This document shows positions 53,610-62,543 of a stretch of DNA of 64,000 nt, piece by piece (the stretch's first letter is position 1; each line of letters starts with the position of its first letter). A program made the position numbers and the translations under genes. Source of the stretch: Chryseobacterium gleum (lineage in GTDB: Bacteria > Bacteroidota > Bacteroidia > Flavobacteriales_D > Crocinitomicaceae); NCBI GenBank assembly GCA_945897565.1, contig CAMDFN010000008.1, forward strand, positions 1-64,000, in the 5' to 3' direction. The notes under the pieces were generated by a model. It was not told the origin of the DNA and did not search any database. It was given only the letters and a program-made list of their open reading frames with translations.

Positions 53610-54449
53610 TTAGTTCACTTGCAAACCAGAAATCACTTCTTTCAACAACTGCTCATAATTGAGCGCGTCTTTGTATTGCGCTTTCATATCGGTTTGGTCA
53701 AAAACGACACTGCGGTCATGGCGATATAGCGTCCACTTTTCATCGTGGTATTCGAGTGCAGTAGAATTTTCTACCCAGTCTCCAGAATTCAAATACAAGA
53801 CTTCTCCCCCATCTTTACCGGTCATTATCTTGATTTGTGGCTGGTGGATATGCCCACATACTACAAATTGATAATCAGAACACATGGCAATTTCAGCGGC
53901 TGTTAATTCAAAATTATTGACGTATTTCACAACGCCTTTGACACCGTCTTTGACCTTCTGAGAAAGTGAAATTCTACCTCTACCCAAGCGTTCCGAAACC
54001 CAGTTCATGAACGTATTCAATACAATTAGCAAATCGTAACCTTTTCCACCTAATTTGGCCACCCATTTCGAATGCTTCATGGTGGTGTCAAATACATCGC
54101 CATGAAAAATCCAAGCCTTACCTGTGGGCAGATCCAGCAATAACTTATTTTGGATTTCTAAACCACCCATTTTGAAGCCCTTGAATTTGCGGAGCATTTC
54201 ATCGTGGTTACCAGTGATGTAATATACTTTCGTGCCGTTTGTCAGCATAGAAGCTACCGATTTGAGTACTTCCATGTGCGCCGCCGGAAAATAGCGCTTG
54301 TTGAACTGCCAGATGTCAATGATATCGCCATTGAGCACCAATGTTTCTGGATCAATACTTTTTAAATACGATACCAATTCGGCCGCTCTCGAACCATAAG
54401 TTCCTAGATGCACATCCGAAATCACGACTAAATCTACTTTACGCTTCAT
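53610..54449 (-). CDS. LpxH-like metallophosphoesterase (UDP-2,3-diacylglucosamine diphosphatase type)
   Basis: 279 residues. Calcineurin-type metal motifs: VVISDVHLGTYG at 8-19, LNGDIIDIW near 39-47, YYITGNHDEMLRKF near 77-90, and VVCGHIHQPQIK near 197-208. This pattern, with DxH...GDxxD...GNHD...GHxHxP, is that of LpxH-like enzymes that cut UDP-diacylglucosamine in lipid A synthesis. Close homologues annotated so in Bacteroidota are often of untested activity. It is cotranscribed with the glycosyltransferase gene downstream (1-bp gap). Confidence 0.85.
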   Translation of the reverse strand: MKRKVDLVVISDVHLGTYGSRAAELVSYLKSIDPETLVLNGDIIDIWQFNKRYFPAAHMEVLKSVASMLTNGTKVYYITGNHDEMLRKFKGFKMGGLEIQNKLLLDLPTGKAWIFHGDVFDTTMKHSKWVAKLGGKGYDLLIVLNTFMNWVSERLGRGRISLSQKVKDGVKGVVKYVNNFELTAAEIAMCSDYQFVVCGHIHQPQIKIMTGKDGGEVLYLNSGDWVENSTALEYHDEKWTLYRHDRSVVFDQTDMKAQYKDALNYEQLLKEVISGLQVN

Positions 54450-54543
54450 GGCTTTTTTTGGTAAAGTTCAGGTTGTGATGTTTCTTTGGTTTTAAGTAAA
54501 AGTTAATCTTCTCTAGATCTTTCAAAACCAAATTGTTGATAAC

Positions 54544-54571
54544 AAAAAAAGGGACCCGATGAGTCCCTTTT
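54544..54571 (-). terminator. Terminator of the large T9SS cargo gene
   Basis: AAAAGGGAC (54547-54555) pairs with GTCCCTTTT (54563-54571) around a 7-nt loop; on the minus strand it is followed by the T run from 54550 downward. It lies 20 bp after the stop at 54591. Confidence 0.8.
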
Positions 54572-54590
54572 CTAATTGGTAAAAATTGTT

Positions 54591-57500
54591 TTATTGTTTG
54601 ATAATTCTTTGTGTTTGCATATGATTTTCTCCAGTGAGTTGAAGCAAATACATGCCGCTTGGGTAATTGGTCATGTCCAACAAGATCGGACTGGCATGCA
54701 CACTTGTTTGACTCAATAATTTACCTTCCAAGTTGCGCAGCGATACTTCAATTAAAGCCCCTTCGAACTCGATATTTAAGAAACTATTTGTTGGGTTAGG
54801 GTAAATTTCAAAAGTGAAAGCCTCATCTTGTAAGCCTACACATGGATCTGAACCAATGACCACGCTATCCACAGCCTGGCAACCGTTGGCGTTCAAGCCG
54901 GTAAGCACATATGTTCCGGGCTGGTTAATTGAAATGATTGGCGAGTTACTTCCTGTATTCCAAGTGATAGACTGTGCGCTTCCACTCGCAGCTAGCGTAA
55001 CAGGAAATTGATCAGCACAAACCACCTGGTCTTGACCCGCACTCACTACAGGAGAATTAAGTAAATTCACTTGAAAAGTACCTGCGTTTTGACAACCATT
55101 TGCATCTTCAACTTGTAGGTCAAATGTACCCGCTGAGCTGCCTGTTAAGGCCTCATTTGTTTGTCCGTTAGACCAAATATAAGTCAGTGAAGTACCTGTG
55201 GCATTGGACAGAATTGAGTAAGGTAAATTTGCCGAACAAACACCAATTATGGTATCTTGAACCAAAACCGGTATAGGTAAAACGCTCACTTGTGTTGCTG
55301 CCGAATTGACACAGCCTGTTGCAAGATCGGTAACATTCACGGTATAAGTGCCTGCACTTGAAACCGAAACTCCACTAGTTTGCGCACCTGTATTCCAAGC
55401 AAAACTTACATTGGACGCAAGAGAATTGACAGCTATAGGAAGGTTGTTGGCACAAGCGGAAAACTGTGTAGCTAAGGCAACTAAAGGCAATGCATTGACC
55501 ACAACTTGAAGGGTGTCATTGGCACTACAACCCGCAGCAGATGTTCCTGTAACAGCAAACAGTTGCGTTCCAGAAAGTGGTGTTACATAACTTCCGTTGA
55601 CCGCGTTGTTGTTCCAAGTATAACTCAACGCACCACTTGCGTTCAATTGAATGGAGTCTCCAGCGCATATGCTTAGATCTAAACCTGCTTGTGTTGCAGG
55701 TAAAGCATTCACCGTGAGCTGAACCGCATCTTGTGCTTGGCAACCTGTTGTTGTATTGACACCAGTAACGGTATAGGTGTTGGTACCTGAAAAGCCTTGC
55801 GTCGTGATATTCAGTTGCGTTCCGGCCTGACCATTATTCCAGATATAGTTTGTAGCGGTACCGCTGGCCTGAAGATTGACCACAGCTCCAGAACATACGC
55901 TTAAGTCATTACCTGCATTGACTTGCGGCAATGGATTTACGATGAGGTTGAAAACCGCCGAAGTATCCACACAACCAAGTGTTGTATTTTGAACTGCTAC
56001 TTTATAGGCTCCTGCACTTGTTGCATTTAAGGTACTCGCAGTGGCACCCGTAACGACTTGATTATTGACTAGCCATTGGTAGGTAATATTAGAGAATGTA
56101 TTGATATTCAAATTGACAGACTGGCCTGAACAAATGGTGTTATTTGCAGCAGTAATGACAGCTCCAGATGCAACCGCACATGAGTTCATTTGGAAAATAG
56201 AAAGCGTTGAACTGACTTCATTGGCCAATAAAACCAAATGCTGACCATTCGGTGAATCTTGCGCGTCAATGACAATAATGCCTTCAGCCCCTAAGTCCGG
56301 ACCGTTTGGATTGCTGGCCGATCGGTTGTTGGCATAACCCACATAAATTGGTGTAGTAGGGTTGTCAACATTGAAAATCATGACCCCACCTACTCGCTCT
56401 AATGCAGCGAATACATAAGTGTGTCCGTTGAATTGATGCACAGCGATGCCTTCCACTTCCGGACCTTTATCGTCTGAACGGTTTTTGAGCGCTGGGGTTC
56501 CTACTGTATTAGAAGCATTGAATAAAGTACTAAAAGTAGGATGGTTGGCAATGATTTGCTCAATCATATCTTTTGAATCAAAAACTTGTGCACCGGTTGT
56601 CGGGTTCCAAATACTAAAAGACCTGCCAGACATCACGTGCAGCTCGTCGTAGTCGCCATCTCCATCGGTGTCTCCTGAATATTTCAATGCCGATAAACGA
56701 CCTAAGAACTTATTATTTCTAAGAATAGACGCATCGGGGAAAGCGGTAGCATCAAGCAAATTAAAGGTTGTAGAGGAAATGCGATTGGCATCGATTACCG
56801 AACCAAATTCACGAGAATCACCCTCATTTGCAGTAAATAAATATCCTTGACTTCCTATTGTTTTGTACGTCATGGCATCTGGCATGTAAGCACCTTTAAT
56901 TGGTAAATCACCAGTGATCAAAACCATTCCACTCTGATCCGATGCATCGAGTGCATTGTTTGATCCTGCAGCGTAAGAGGAATAACCAAACGGTGTTAAA
57001 GAAATAATTGTATTGGTAAGTAAGTCAATGGTAAGCAAGGCGTTGTTTTCTTGCAAGGTGACATAAGCTTTGGTATTGTCAGTAGAAACTGCAATGTATT
57101 CTGGTTCTAAATCTTGTGCTACACTTGCACTTGAGCTAAAAATACGGATGCCTTGCGCGCGCAACGCAACCTCTTGTCCGTTGTATTGGCTTAAAGATAT
57201 GTTTGTGACGTTGGCTTGTGTAAGCGCTGTAATGCCTCCAGAGATATTGATAATAGAAACAGAACCCTCTGGATCGGCTGAATAAGTAGCATTCGGCTCA
57301 CCTTCGTTTGCAGTCAAAATTTTGGTGTAATCTTGATTGAAGGCAATCATGTCTGGCATAGCGCCAACTGTAACTTGGTTTTGAAAAACACCGTTTTGAT
57401 CAAAGAAAACTACCGAACCGTTGAGTTGCGCATTGGCATTCTCTATTGCAACGGCCACAATACCGTTTTTAGCGACAATTGAATTGATACCACCATAAGG

Positions 57501-58730
57501 CGCCATAGATATACTTGTAATCAGAACAGGCACTGCAGGATTGCTAAAGTTGACTACATCCATTTTCTGACCAATACTATTGGCGATATACAAACGATCT
57601 GTTGTTGGGTCAAAAGCAACAATTTCAGCGGAGTTTGTTCCGGTAGCGCCGTTAGAGAAACTCGTGAGTAACTGCAAATTGAGCTCATTACTCGGTGTTG
57701 GCGCAACATAATCATTGTCTTTGATGAATATAATGCTGTAATTGTTGGTCAAGGAGGCCGTAGCGTTCTCAGAATTGAGCAACTTCACCACAATGCGCTC
57801 CGCTTTTTCAGCAAGGGCATCATCGGTAATTTGGATAGGTAAATTAAATACGCCGTTGCTTGCAGAAGGAACTGTTAGAGTACCAGCCCAAGTAAAATCA
57901 GAATTCACGGTAGCGTTGTGATAGGTCGAAAAACCAAAATTGACGGTAACCGGTGCTTGATTGGCGTTGGCTATTGTTACAGGTACATTTACTGTACCTG
58001 CATTTTCATTGATTGCAAAGAAGTTGCTTGCCGAAGCAATAGATACATCTACTGGTGCTTCAAAAACACGCACGAGGTCAAAACGTGAGGTGCCGGTAGT
58101 AGAAAATGTACTCGTTGAGCGCGCTGCCAAATAAGTACCTGCTGTAGGGTCAAATGCAGCTACCAAACGAAAAGCTAAATTAGGTTTGTTATTGAAATTG
58201 GTATTGGCGGCAAACGATGCCGTTCTAAAATACCAAGTATCACCCGTTCCGGTAGCTTGCGGAGTAAAGGTAAATGTAGTGGTGTCAACCCAAACTGCCG
58301 TACCGCCTGTGCTTGCGCCCGTGTGGTCTAGTGTATACTGCAACACCCAAGTGTTGGGCGCCGTATTGCTCAAGCGCTGCCAAAAAGAGATGCCGATTCT
58401 TGAAAAACCTGTTGTATTGGCATTGATCTGAACACCTCGGGTTTTGGAACCCGTAGCTTGCGCAGGCCAACCTGTTGCATTGAAACCTGAGTTATCTGTT
58501 GTATTCGTTTCTATTGGAAGCACTGTTCCGGTGTATCCAGTTGCGTAGGAATAAGTGGAGCCACCTACAACATCGAAAGAACCGAGTCCATTTACGGGAA
58601 TGTTTGTTCCAGTGGCTGCATTGACATCATTTACCAATGAATTGAAATCCCAGTGTGTTACTAAAGATTGTTGGGTTTTCCCTAAAAAAGGAACAATTAG
58701 AAGGCATAAGAGTAGTTGTCTTTTCATCAT
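54591..58730 (-). CDS. Very large secreted T9SS protein: LamG-like, Calx-beta, choice-of-anchor I, Ig-like repeats, sorting domain
   Basis: 1379 residues from ATG 58730. Signal peptide 1 to about 20 (ends LGKTQ). A beta-sandwich N-domain (about 24-235) precedes a Calx-beta-like domain (about 240-345, FFAINENAGTVNVPVTIANA). A choice-of-anchor I beta propeller spans about 350-860, with LTANEGEPNATYSADPEGSV, LFTANEGDSREFG and the calcium-type DTDGDGDYDEL. About six repeated Ig-like/PKD-like units of roughly 80 residues follow, each with Cys-Ala or Cys-Ser near VNAGxDxxxC and TYTVNVT-like strands. The end is a type A sorting domain (FEIYPNPTNSFLNIEF) closing RIIKQ. Choice-of-anchor I proteins include predicted alkaline phosphatases or phytase-like domains; activity here is unproven. 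Confidence 0.9.
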   Translation of the reverse strand: MMKRQLLLCLLIVPFLGKTQQSLVTHWDFNSLVNDVNAATGTNIPVNGLGSFDVVGGSTYSYATGYTGTVLPIETNTTDNSGFNATGWPAQATGSKTRGVQINANTTGFSRIGISFWQRLSNTAPNTWVLQYTLDHTGASTGGTAVWVDTTTFTFTPQATGTGDTWYFRTASFAANTNFNNKPNLAFRLVAAFDPTAGTYLAARSTSTFSTTGTSRFDLVRVFEAPVDVSIASASNFFAINENAGTVNVPVTIANANQAPVTVNFGFSTYHNATVNSDFTWAGTLTVPSASNGVFNLPIQITDDALAEKAERIVVKLLNSENATASLTNNYSIIFIKDNDYVAPTPSNELNLQLLTSFSNGATGTNSAEIVAFDPTTDRLYIANSIGQKMDVVNFSNPAVPVLITSISMAPYGGINSIVAKNGIVAVAIENANAQLNGSVVFFDQNGVFQNQVTVGAMPDMIAFNQDYTKILTANEGEPNATYSADPEGSVSIINISGGITALTQANVTNISLSQYNGQEVALRAQGIRIFSSSASVAQDLEPEYIAVSTDNTKAYVTLQENNALLTIDLLTNTIISLTPFGYSSYAAGSNNALDASDQSGMVLITGDLPIKGAYMPDAMTYKTIGSQGYLFTANEGDSREFGSVIDANRISSTTFNLLDATAFPDASILRNNKFLGRLSALKYSGDTDGDGDYDELHVMSGRSFSIWNPTTGAQVFDSKDMIEQIIANHPTFSTLFNASNTVGTPALKNRSDDKGPEVEGIAVHQFNGHTYVFAALERVGGVMIFNVDNPTTPIYVGYANNRSASNPNGPDLGAEGIIVIDAQDSPNGQHLVLLANEVSSTLSIFQMNSCAVASGAVITAANNTICSGQSVNLNINTFSNITYQWLVNNQVVTGATASTLNATSAGAYKVAVQNTTLGCVDTSAVFNLIVNPLPQVNAGNDLSVCSGAVVNLQASGTATNYIWNNGQAGTQLNITTQGFSGTNTYTVTGVNTTTGCQAQDAVQLTVNALPATQAGLDLSICAGDSIQLNASGALSYTWNNNAVNGSYVTPLSGTQLFAVTGTSAAGCSANDTLQVVVNALPLVALATQFSACANNLPIAVNSLASNVSFAWNTGAQTSGVSVSSAGTYTVNVTDLATGCVNSAATQVSVLPIPVLVQDTIIGVCSANLPYSILSNATGTSLTYIWSNGQTNEALTGSSAGTFDLQVEDANGCQNAGTFQVNLLNSPVVSAGQDQVVCADQFPVTLAASGSAQSITWNTGSNSPIISINQPGTYVLTGLNANGCQAVDSVVIGSDPCVGLQDEAFTFEIYPNPTNSFLNIEFEGALIEVSLRNLEGKLLSQTSVHASPILLDMTNYPSGMYLLQLTGENHMQTQRIIKQ

Positions 58731-58803
58731 CTTGATTTTAAGACAAAATAAATGCCTTAAAATCAAGTGCATATTTCCTATTTATTAATATTATGTTTAG
58801 TTT

Positions 58804-60720
58804 TTATGAACGCTTTAATGCTACAAGTAGCTCCACCAAACTCGGATCCAAAAGTGTACTGGTATCGCCCAAATTGGTGGTATCGCCTTCGGCAATTTTG
58901 CGCAAAATGCGGCGCATGATTTTGCCGCTGCGCGTTTTGGGCAAGCCCGGCACAAACAAGATCTGATCTGGTTTGGCAATGGGCCCAATGATGCGCGCAA
59001 CCGTTTGTAAGATATCTTGTTTGCTTAGTTGCACATTTCCGTGTGTGTCTTCAATAATGACGTACGCAAAAATGCCTTGCCCTTTGATGTCGTGCGGATA
59101 ACCCACCACTGCGCTTTCGATAACACCCGCGTGCATATTGATGGCGTTTTCGACTTCTGCGGTGCCTATGCGGTGGCCACTAACGTTGAGCACGTCGTCT
59201 ACCCTACCTGTAATTCTGTACATGCCGTTTTCATCTCTAAGGCAGCCATCGCCCGTAAAATAGAGGTTTTCATAGGTAGAAAAATAGGTCTGGCGACAGC
59301 GCTCGTGGTCGTTGTAGGTGCTTCTGATCATGCCTGGCCAAGGGAATTTGATACACAAATTGCCATTGACGCCATTGCCTTCAATTTCTACGCCGTTTTC
59401 GTCCACTAGGCAAGGCTGAACACCTGGTAGTGGAAGCGTCGCATAAGAGGGCTTTGCTGGTGTAACCCCAGCTAAATTGGAAATCATGACGCCACCCGTT
59501 TCGGTTTGCCACCAGGTATCTACAATTGGGCAGCGTTTGTGACCAATTTGTTCGTTGTACCAATGCCATGCTTCTTCGTTGATAGGCTCACCAACAGAAC
59601 CCAACACTTTTAAAGAACTGAGGTCTTTGCCTTTGATGGCATCTAGCCCAAAACTCATGAGACTGCGAATGGCGGTTGGCGCGGTATAGAAGATGTCTAC
59701 TCGGTATTTTTCGATGATTTCCCAGAACCTGCCTGCATCTGGCCAAGTGGGCACACCTTCAAACATAAGCGTGGTGGCACCGGCGCTCAGCGGACCGTAA
59801 ATGATATAGCTATGGCCGGTGATCCAGCCGATGTCTGCAGTGCAAAAATGAACCTGCCCTGGTTGGTATTGAAACACATTCACAAAAGTATAGTTGGCCC
59901 AGACCATGTAGCCCGCTGTGGTGTGCACCACACCTTTTGGTTTGCCTGTTGAACCCGAGGTGTAAAGGATAAATAAAATGTCCTCGGCATCCATGGCCAC
60001 TGGCGCAACTGCTGGGTTGCCCATGGTTTCTACTTTCTTGATTTCGTCTTCCCACCAGACATCGCGGCCTTTCAGCATGGACACTGGCGTACGCGTACGG
60101 TTGCAAACAATGACGCGCTTGATGGTTTTGTTGCCCACCAATGCGTCGTCTATGACACTTTTGAGCGCAATATCTTTGGCACCGCGAAAGGCGCCGTCGC
60201 AGGTAATGATAAATTCAGCACCTGCGTCGGCTAGCCTATCGGCAATGGCTTGGGCTGAAAAGCCACCAAAAATAACCGAGTGAATGGCGCCAATGCGGGC
60301 ACATGCCAGCGTTGCAATGGCAAGTTCAGGCACCATGCCCATGTAAATACAAACGCGGTCTCCTTTCTTGACCCCATTGTTGAGCAGCACATTGGCAAAT
60401 TGCTGCACTTTGAAATGCAATTCATTGTAGCTAAGCACGCGGTGCTGCTCTTCGGGGTCATTGGGCTCCCAAATGATAGCGGGCTCATTGCCGCGCGTAG
60501 CGAGATGTCTGTCCAGACAGTTTTCAGTAATATTGAGCTGAGCCCCTTTGAACCATTCTATTTTTGGGTCTTTGAAATTCCAGTCCAGGACTTTGTCCCA
60601 TTTCTTTTGCCAGGTAAAATTGTCGGCAATGGCTGCCCAAAAGCCTTCGGGGTCTTGGATACTTTTTTGATAAGCAGCTTTGTAGGCAGCAAAGGTATGG
60701 AGTTGATAAGGATGGTTCAT
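58804..60720 (-). CDS. acs: Acetyl-CoA synthetase
   Basis: 638 residues. Adenylate-forming family motifs: FILYTSGSTGKPKGVVHT near 250-267, WWQTETGG near 400, YFTGDGCLRDENGMYRITGR near 485-504 and the acetylatable catalytic Lys in PKTRSGKIMRR near 607-617. N-terminal ACAS block FNGAQLN-like WFKGAQLNITENCLDRHL is present. It converts acetate, ATP and CoA to acetyl-CoA. The Lys in PKTRSGK is the usual target of regulatory acetylation. It stands alone between the large cargo gene and the SOUL protein. Confidence 0.97.
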   Translation of the reverse strand: MNHPYQLHTFAAYKAAYQKSIQDPEGFWAAIADNFTWQKKWDKVLDWNFKDPKIEWFKGAQLNITENCLDRHLATRGNEPAIIWEPNDPEEQHRVLSYNELHFKVQQFANVLLNNGVKKGDRVCIYMGMVPELAIATLACARIGAIHSVIFGGFSAQAIADRLADAGAEFIITCDGAFRGAKDIALKSVIDDALVGNKTIKRVIVCNRTRTPVSMLKGRDVWWEDEIKKVETMGNPAVAPVAMDAEDILFILYTSGSTGKPKGVVHTTAGYMVWANYTFVNVFQYQPGQVHFCTADIGWITGHSYIIYGPLSAGATTLMFEGVPTWPDAGRFWEIIEKYRVDIFYTAPTAIRSLMSFGLDAIKGKDLSSLKVLGSVGEPINEEAWHWYNEQIGHKRCPIVDTWWQTETGGVMISNLAGVTPAKPSYATLPLPGVQPCLVDENGVEIEGNGVNGNLCIKFPWPGMIRSTYNDHERCRQTYFSTYENLYFTGDGCLRDENGMYRITGRVDDVLNVSGHRIGTAEVENAINMHAGVIESAVVGYPHDIKGQGIFAYVIIEDTHGNVQLSKQDILQTVARIIGPIAKPDQILFVPGLPKTRSGKIMRRILRKIAEGDTTNLGDTSTLLDPSLVELLVALKRS

Positions 60721-60758
60721 TTCAGCAAGTTTGTGCTAAAATAACGAGAAATCACATG

Positions 60759-61337
60759 CTACTCAATTTCAAAAGCCACCTCATTGCGACGACCAATAAA
60801 ATCCCAGGGGGCGTTGTAGCCCATGTAAATCAATTTATCTTGATAAGCAATGCCTTCATTATTTAAAAGTGCTCTCAATTCCTGTGCTTTTTCGGCAATT
60901 TTGTCGTCATTGGTATAACCTCCAAAACGCAAAACGGCGAGCGTGCGCTCTGCTTGTTTGGCAATCTTCACATTCTGGCTATTCGGATTCGGAAGAGCCT
61001 CCATACTGTATTGCTTGGGCATCACAAAAGCCACTTGGGTTTTGGCACCCATCTCCATCACAACAGGTGAGGTCATGGCAATTTTTTCGCCCTTTTCATT
61101 GCCGCCAAAGATATAGCCCGCCACTCTTCTGAAGCCCAAACTACTGTTTTCGCTGTAGGTATTTGAATCTAAATCAGTTTGTGCCAAAACCAAACTCGGA
61201 TAGCGCCGAATCTCTGCTTTTTTTGACAACACACGAAGTACTTCGTAGTCAGGCGTTTCTATTGATGAGCGCATAATGGAGAGGAGTAAAATGAATAAAA
61301 GTCCAATGACAGAAAGGACAATAAGTAGTTTTTTCAA
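60759..61337 (-). CDS. SOUL-family heme-binding-like protein with N-terminal membrane anchor
   Basis: 192 residues if it starts at the TTG at 61337 (MKKLLIVLSVIGLLFILLLS), which gives a normal anchor or signal; extension further upstream would run into the tRNA-Arg promoter and gene. The first ATG is at 61274 and would remove the anchor. SOUL domain from about 25: YEVLRVLSKKAEIRRYPSLV, FRRVAGYIFGGNEKGEKIAM, TSPVVMEM, and the end DFIGRRNEVAFEIE. SOUL proteins bind heme or related ligands in some animals; bacterial function is unknown. Confidence 0.82.
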   Translation of the reverse strand: MKKLLIVLSVIGLLFILLLSIMRSSIETPDYEVLRVLSKKAEIRRYPSLVLAQTDLDSNTYSENSSLGFRRVAGYIFGGNEKGEKIAMTSPVVMEMGAKTQVAFVMPKQYSMEALPNPNSQNVKIAKQAERTLAVLRFGGYTNDDKIAEKAQELRALLNNEGIAYQDKLIYMGYNAPWDFIGRRNEVAFEIE

Positions 61338-61359
61338 GCGCTTTTTTTCTTTTATAACA

Positions 61360-61388
61360 TTGCTTTTGCAAAAAAGTTCATATATTTG
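61360..61388 (+). promoter_or_regulatory. Promoter of tRNA-Arg
   Basis: TTG (61360-61362), 18-nt spacer, TATATTTG (61381-61388), ending 11 nt before the tRNA 5' end. Confidence 0.7.
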
Positions 61389-61399
61389 CAAACGAAAAT

Positions 61400-61473
61400 G
61401 GCCTCGTAGCTCAACTGAATAGAGCATTAGATTACGGCTCTGAAGGTTTCAGGTTTGAATCCTGACGAGGTCA
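61400..61473 (+). tRNA. tRNA-Arg (anticodon ACG)
   Basis: 74 nt with full cloverleaf: acceptor GGCCTCG/CGAGGTC (one G-T pair), D stem GCTC/GAGC, anticodon stem TTAGA/TCTGA with loop TTACGGC (anticodon ACG, read as ICG), T stem TCAGG/CCTGA with loop TTTGAAT, discriminator A. CCA is not encoded. Its 3' 16 nt plus the terminator are copied 240 bp downstream. Confidence 0.95.
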
Positions 61474-61480
61474 CAAAAAG

Positions 61481-61508
61481 AACCCAGCACGAAAGTGCCG
61501 GGTTTTTT
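61481..61508 (+). terminator. Terminator of tRNA-Arg
   Basis: AACCCAGCAC (61481-61490) and GTGCCGGGTT (61495-61504) form a stem with one A-C mismatch and a GAAA tetraloop, followed by Ts to 61508. An identical hairpin is repeated at 61721-61748. Confidence 0.85.
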
Positions 61509-61611
61509 GCTTTTAGGAGCAAGCAAAATTTATTTTGACTTGCGGATAAAACAAAAAAGACGAGAACTGCGCAGCAGTTTGGGTTCTATGCTTGGATTGA
61601 CCAAATACGAG

Positions 61612-61708
61612 AGGATCTGAAATCCTGACGATAATGTCCAAATGAGCGCAGCGAATAAAGGCGTTTTGTCCACTGCACGTACAGAGGAAGGATCTGAAAT
61701 CCTGACGA
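61612..61708. repeat. 20-bp tandem-spaced repeat inside the tRNA-Arg cassette
   Basis: AGGATCTGAAATCCTGACGA occurs at 61612-61631 and at 61689-61708 (77-bp period). Its 3' half AATCCTGACGA equals the tRNA-Arg 3' half at 61458, and AGGAT/ATCCT can pair like a degenerate T arm, so both look like decayed tRNA 3' ends. Confidence 0.65.
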
Positions 61709-61844
61709 GGTCACAAAAAGAACCCAGCACGAAAGTGCCGGGTTTTTTTGGTTTTAGTTTGTTAAAAATTGTTTTAGTGGGCAAAATCAATCTTATCGTT
61801 ATGACTCTAATTAAAGGATAAATAATTTGGAGCTCAAACAAAAA

Positions 61845-62150
61845 TCAAGAGATCGCCGTTAATAATTTCTTTGGATCTTGGCGATTATCCCAAAATGCCA
61901 TGACGATTATATGATCTTCCGTGATTTTATAATACAAACTAAAATGACCCATGGCAGATTCTCGCAATCTGTCAAATTCCGTTTCCTTGAATGCTTCAGG
62001 ATTTTTTGAGATGACCTTTAGATGATTTGCGGTAATCTCAATTAACTTCTCGGCAAAGGCTGTGCTTTGATTTCTTTTGGTCCAGTATTTCAATATTTGT
62101 CGACGCTGTTTGGCAGCGGTTTCTGTCCAGACTATTGTCCTTTTAGCCAT
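61845..62150 (-). CDS. RelE/ParE-family toxin
   Basis: 101 residues. TIVWTETAAKQRRQILKYWTKRN at the start (the ParE-like helix pair) and the late beta strands HFSLYYKITEDHIIVMAFWD NRQDP identify the RelE/ParE superfamily, whose members either cut mRNA on ribosomes or poison gyrase; which one cannot be told. It overlaps the antitoxin gene by 19 bp and follows it, the usual order. It lies just beyond the tRNA-Arg repeat cassette. Confidence 0.88.
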   Translation of the reverse strand: MAKRTIVWTETAAKQRRQILKYWTKRNQSTAFAEKLIEITANHLKVISKNPEAFKETEFDRLRESAMGHFSLYYKITEDHIIVMAFWDNRQDPKKLLTAIS

Positions 62151-62374
62151 TCAAGATCATTTTTGTCTAGCTCATTTTGAGATATTGTTCGACCATGTTG
62201 AAGGTCCGCTTCACTCATTTCGAGCATCAACTTTTGCTCTTTAGTCAATTGAATTTTTTCATTTTCAACTGCACTATTATCTACCAAACGTAGCAGAGCC
62301 ATCAAATAATCTTTATCTGAGATAGCCAGCAGTCTGTCAATAATTCCATTTCTAATTACATCGACTTGAGCCAT
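62132..62374 (-). CDS. Antitoxin of the RelE/ParE-type module
   Basis: 80 residues, mostly helical and acidic: AQVDVIRNGIIDRLLAISDK at the start, then LTKEQKLMLEMSEADLQ and a polar tail ISQNELDKNDLEWLKGQ. Small proteins of this build precede RelE/ParE toxins in Bacteroidota. Its ATG is 15 bp downstream of a strong inverted repeat that is a likely autoregulatory operator. Confidence 0.82.
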   Translation of the reverse strand: MAQVDVIRNGIIDRLLAISDKDYLMALLRLVDNSAVENEKIQLTKEQKLMLEMSEADLQHGRTISQNELDKNDLEWLKGQ

Positions 62375-62388
62375 TACTTTTATATTTC

Positions 62389-62414
62389 TACTAAATTAAT
62401 ACTTCAATTTAGTA
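62389..62414 (-). promoter_or_regulatory. Operator of the toxin-antitoxin operon
   Basis: TACTAAATT (62389-62397) and AATTTAGTA (62406-62414) are perfect 9-bp inverted arms around an 8-nt spacer, 15 nt upstream of the antitoxin ATG. Autorepression by the antitoxin or complex is the usual arrangement. Confidence 0.55.
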
Positions 62415-62543
62415 AATCCAAATGCATTACATCCCCCACCCCCTCCAAATCCTTATAAAAGTTCGATTTATCGGCCCCTTGGGTCATAAAAAAAACCGAT
62501 AACTGCGCAGCTGAGATTGTCAAATTTTGTCGTTTTTACGCAA

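Larger units (their letters stand above)
61458..61748. repeat. 51-bp direct repeat of the tRNA-Arg 3' end plus terminator
   Basis: 61458-61508 and 61698-61748 are identical over 51 bp (offset 240). The unit covers the T-stem 3' strand, the acceptor 3' strand, the discriminator and the complete terminator. The 189 bp between the copies contain no convincing gene. A repeated tRNA 3' end is the usual mark of site-specific integration or of recombination with another tRNA locus. The remaining sequence up to the toxin gene at 61845 is empty. Confidence 0.8.

Noticed and set aside
61530-61841. 103-codon minus-strand ORF across the tRNA-Arg repeat cassette
   Set aside because: It lies on the direct repeats and terminator copy, has no protein-like composition and no start signals; it is a by-product of the repeats.
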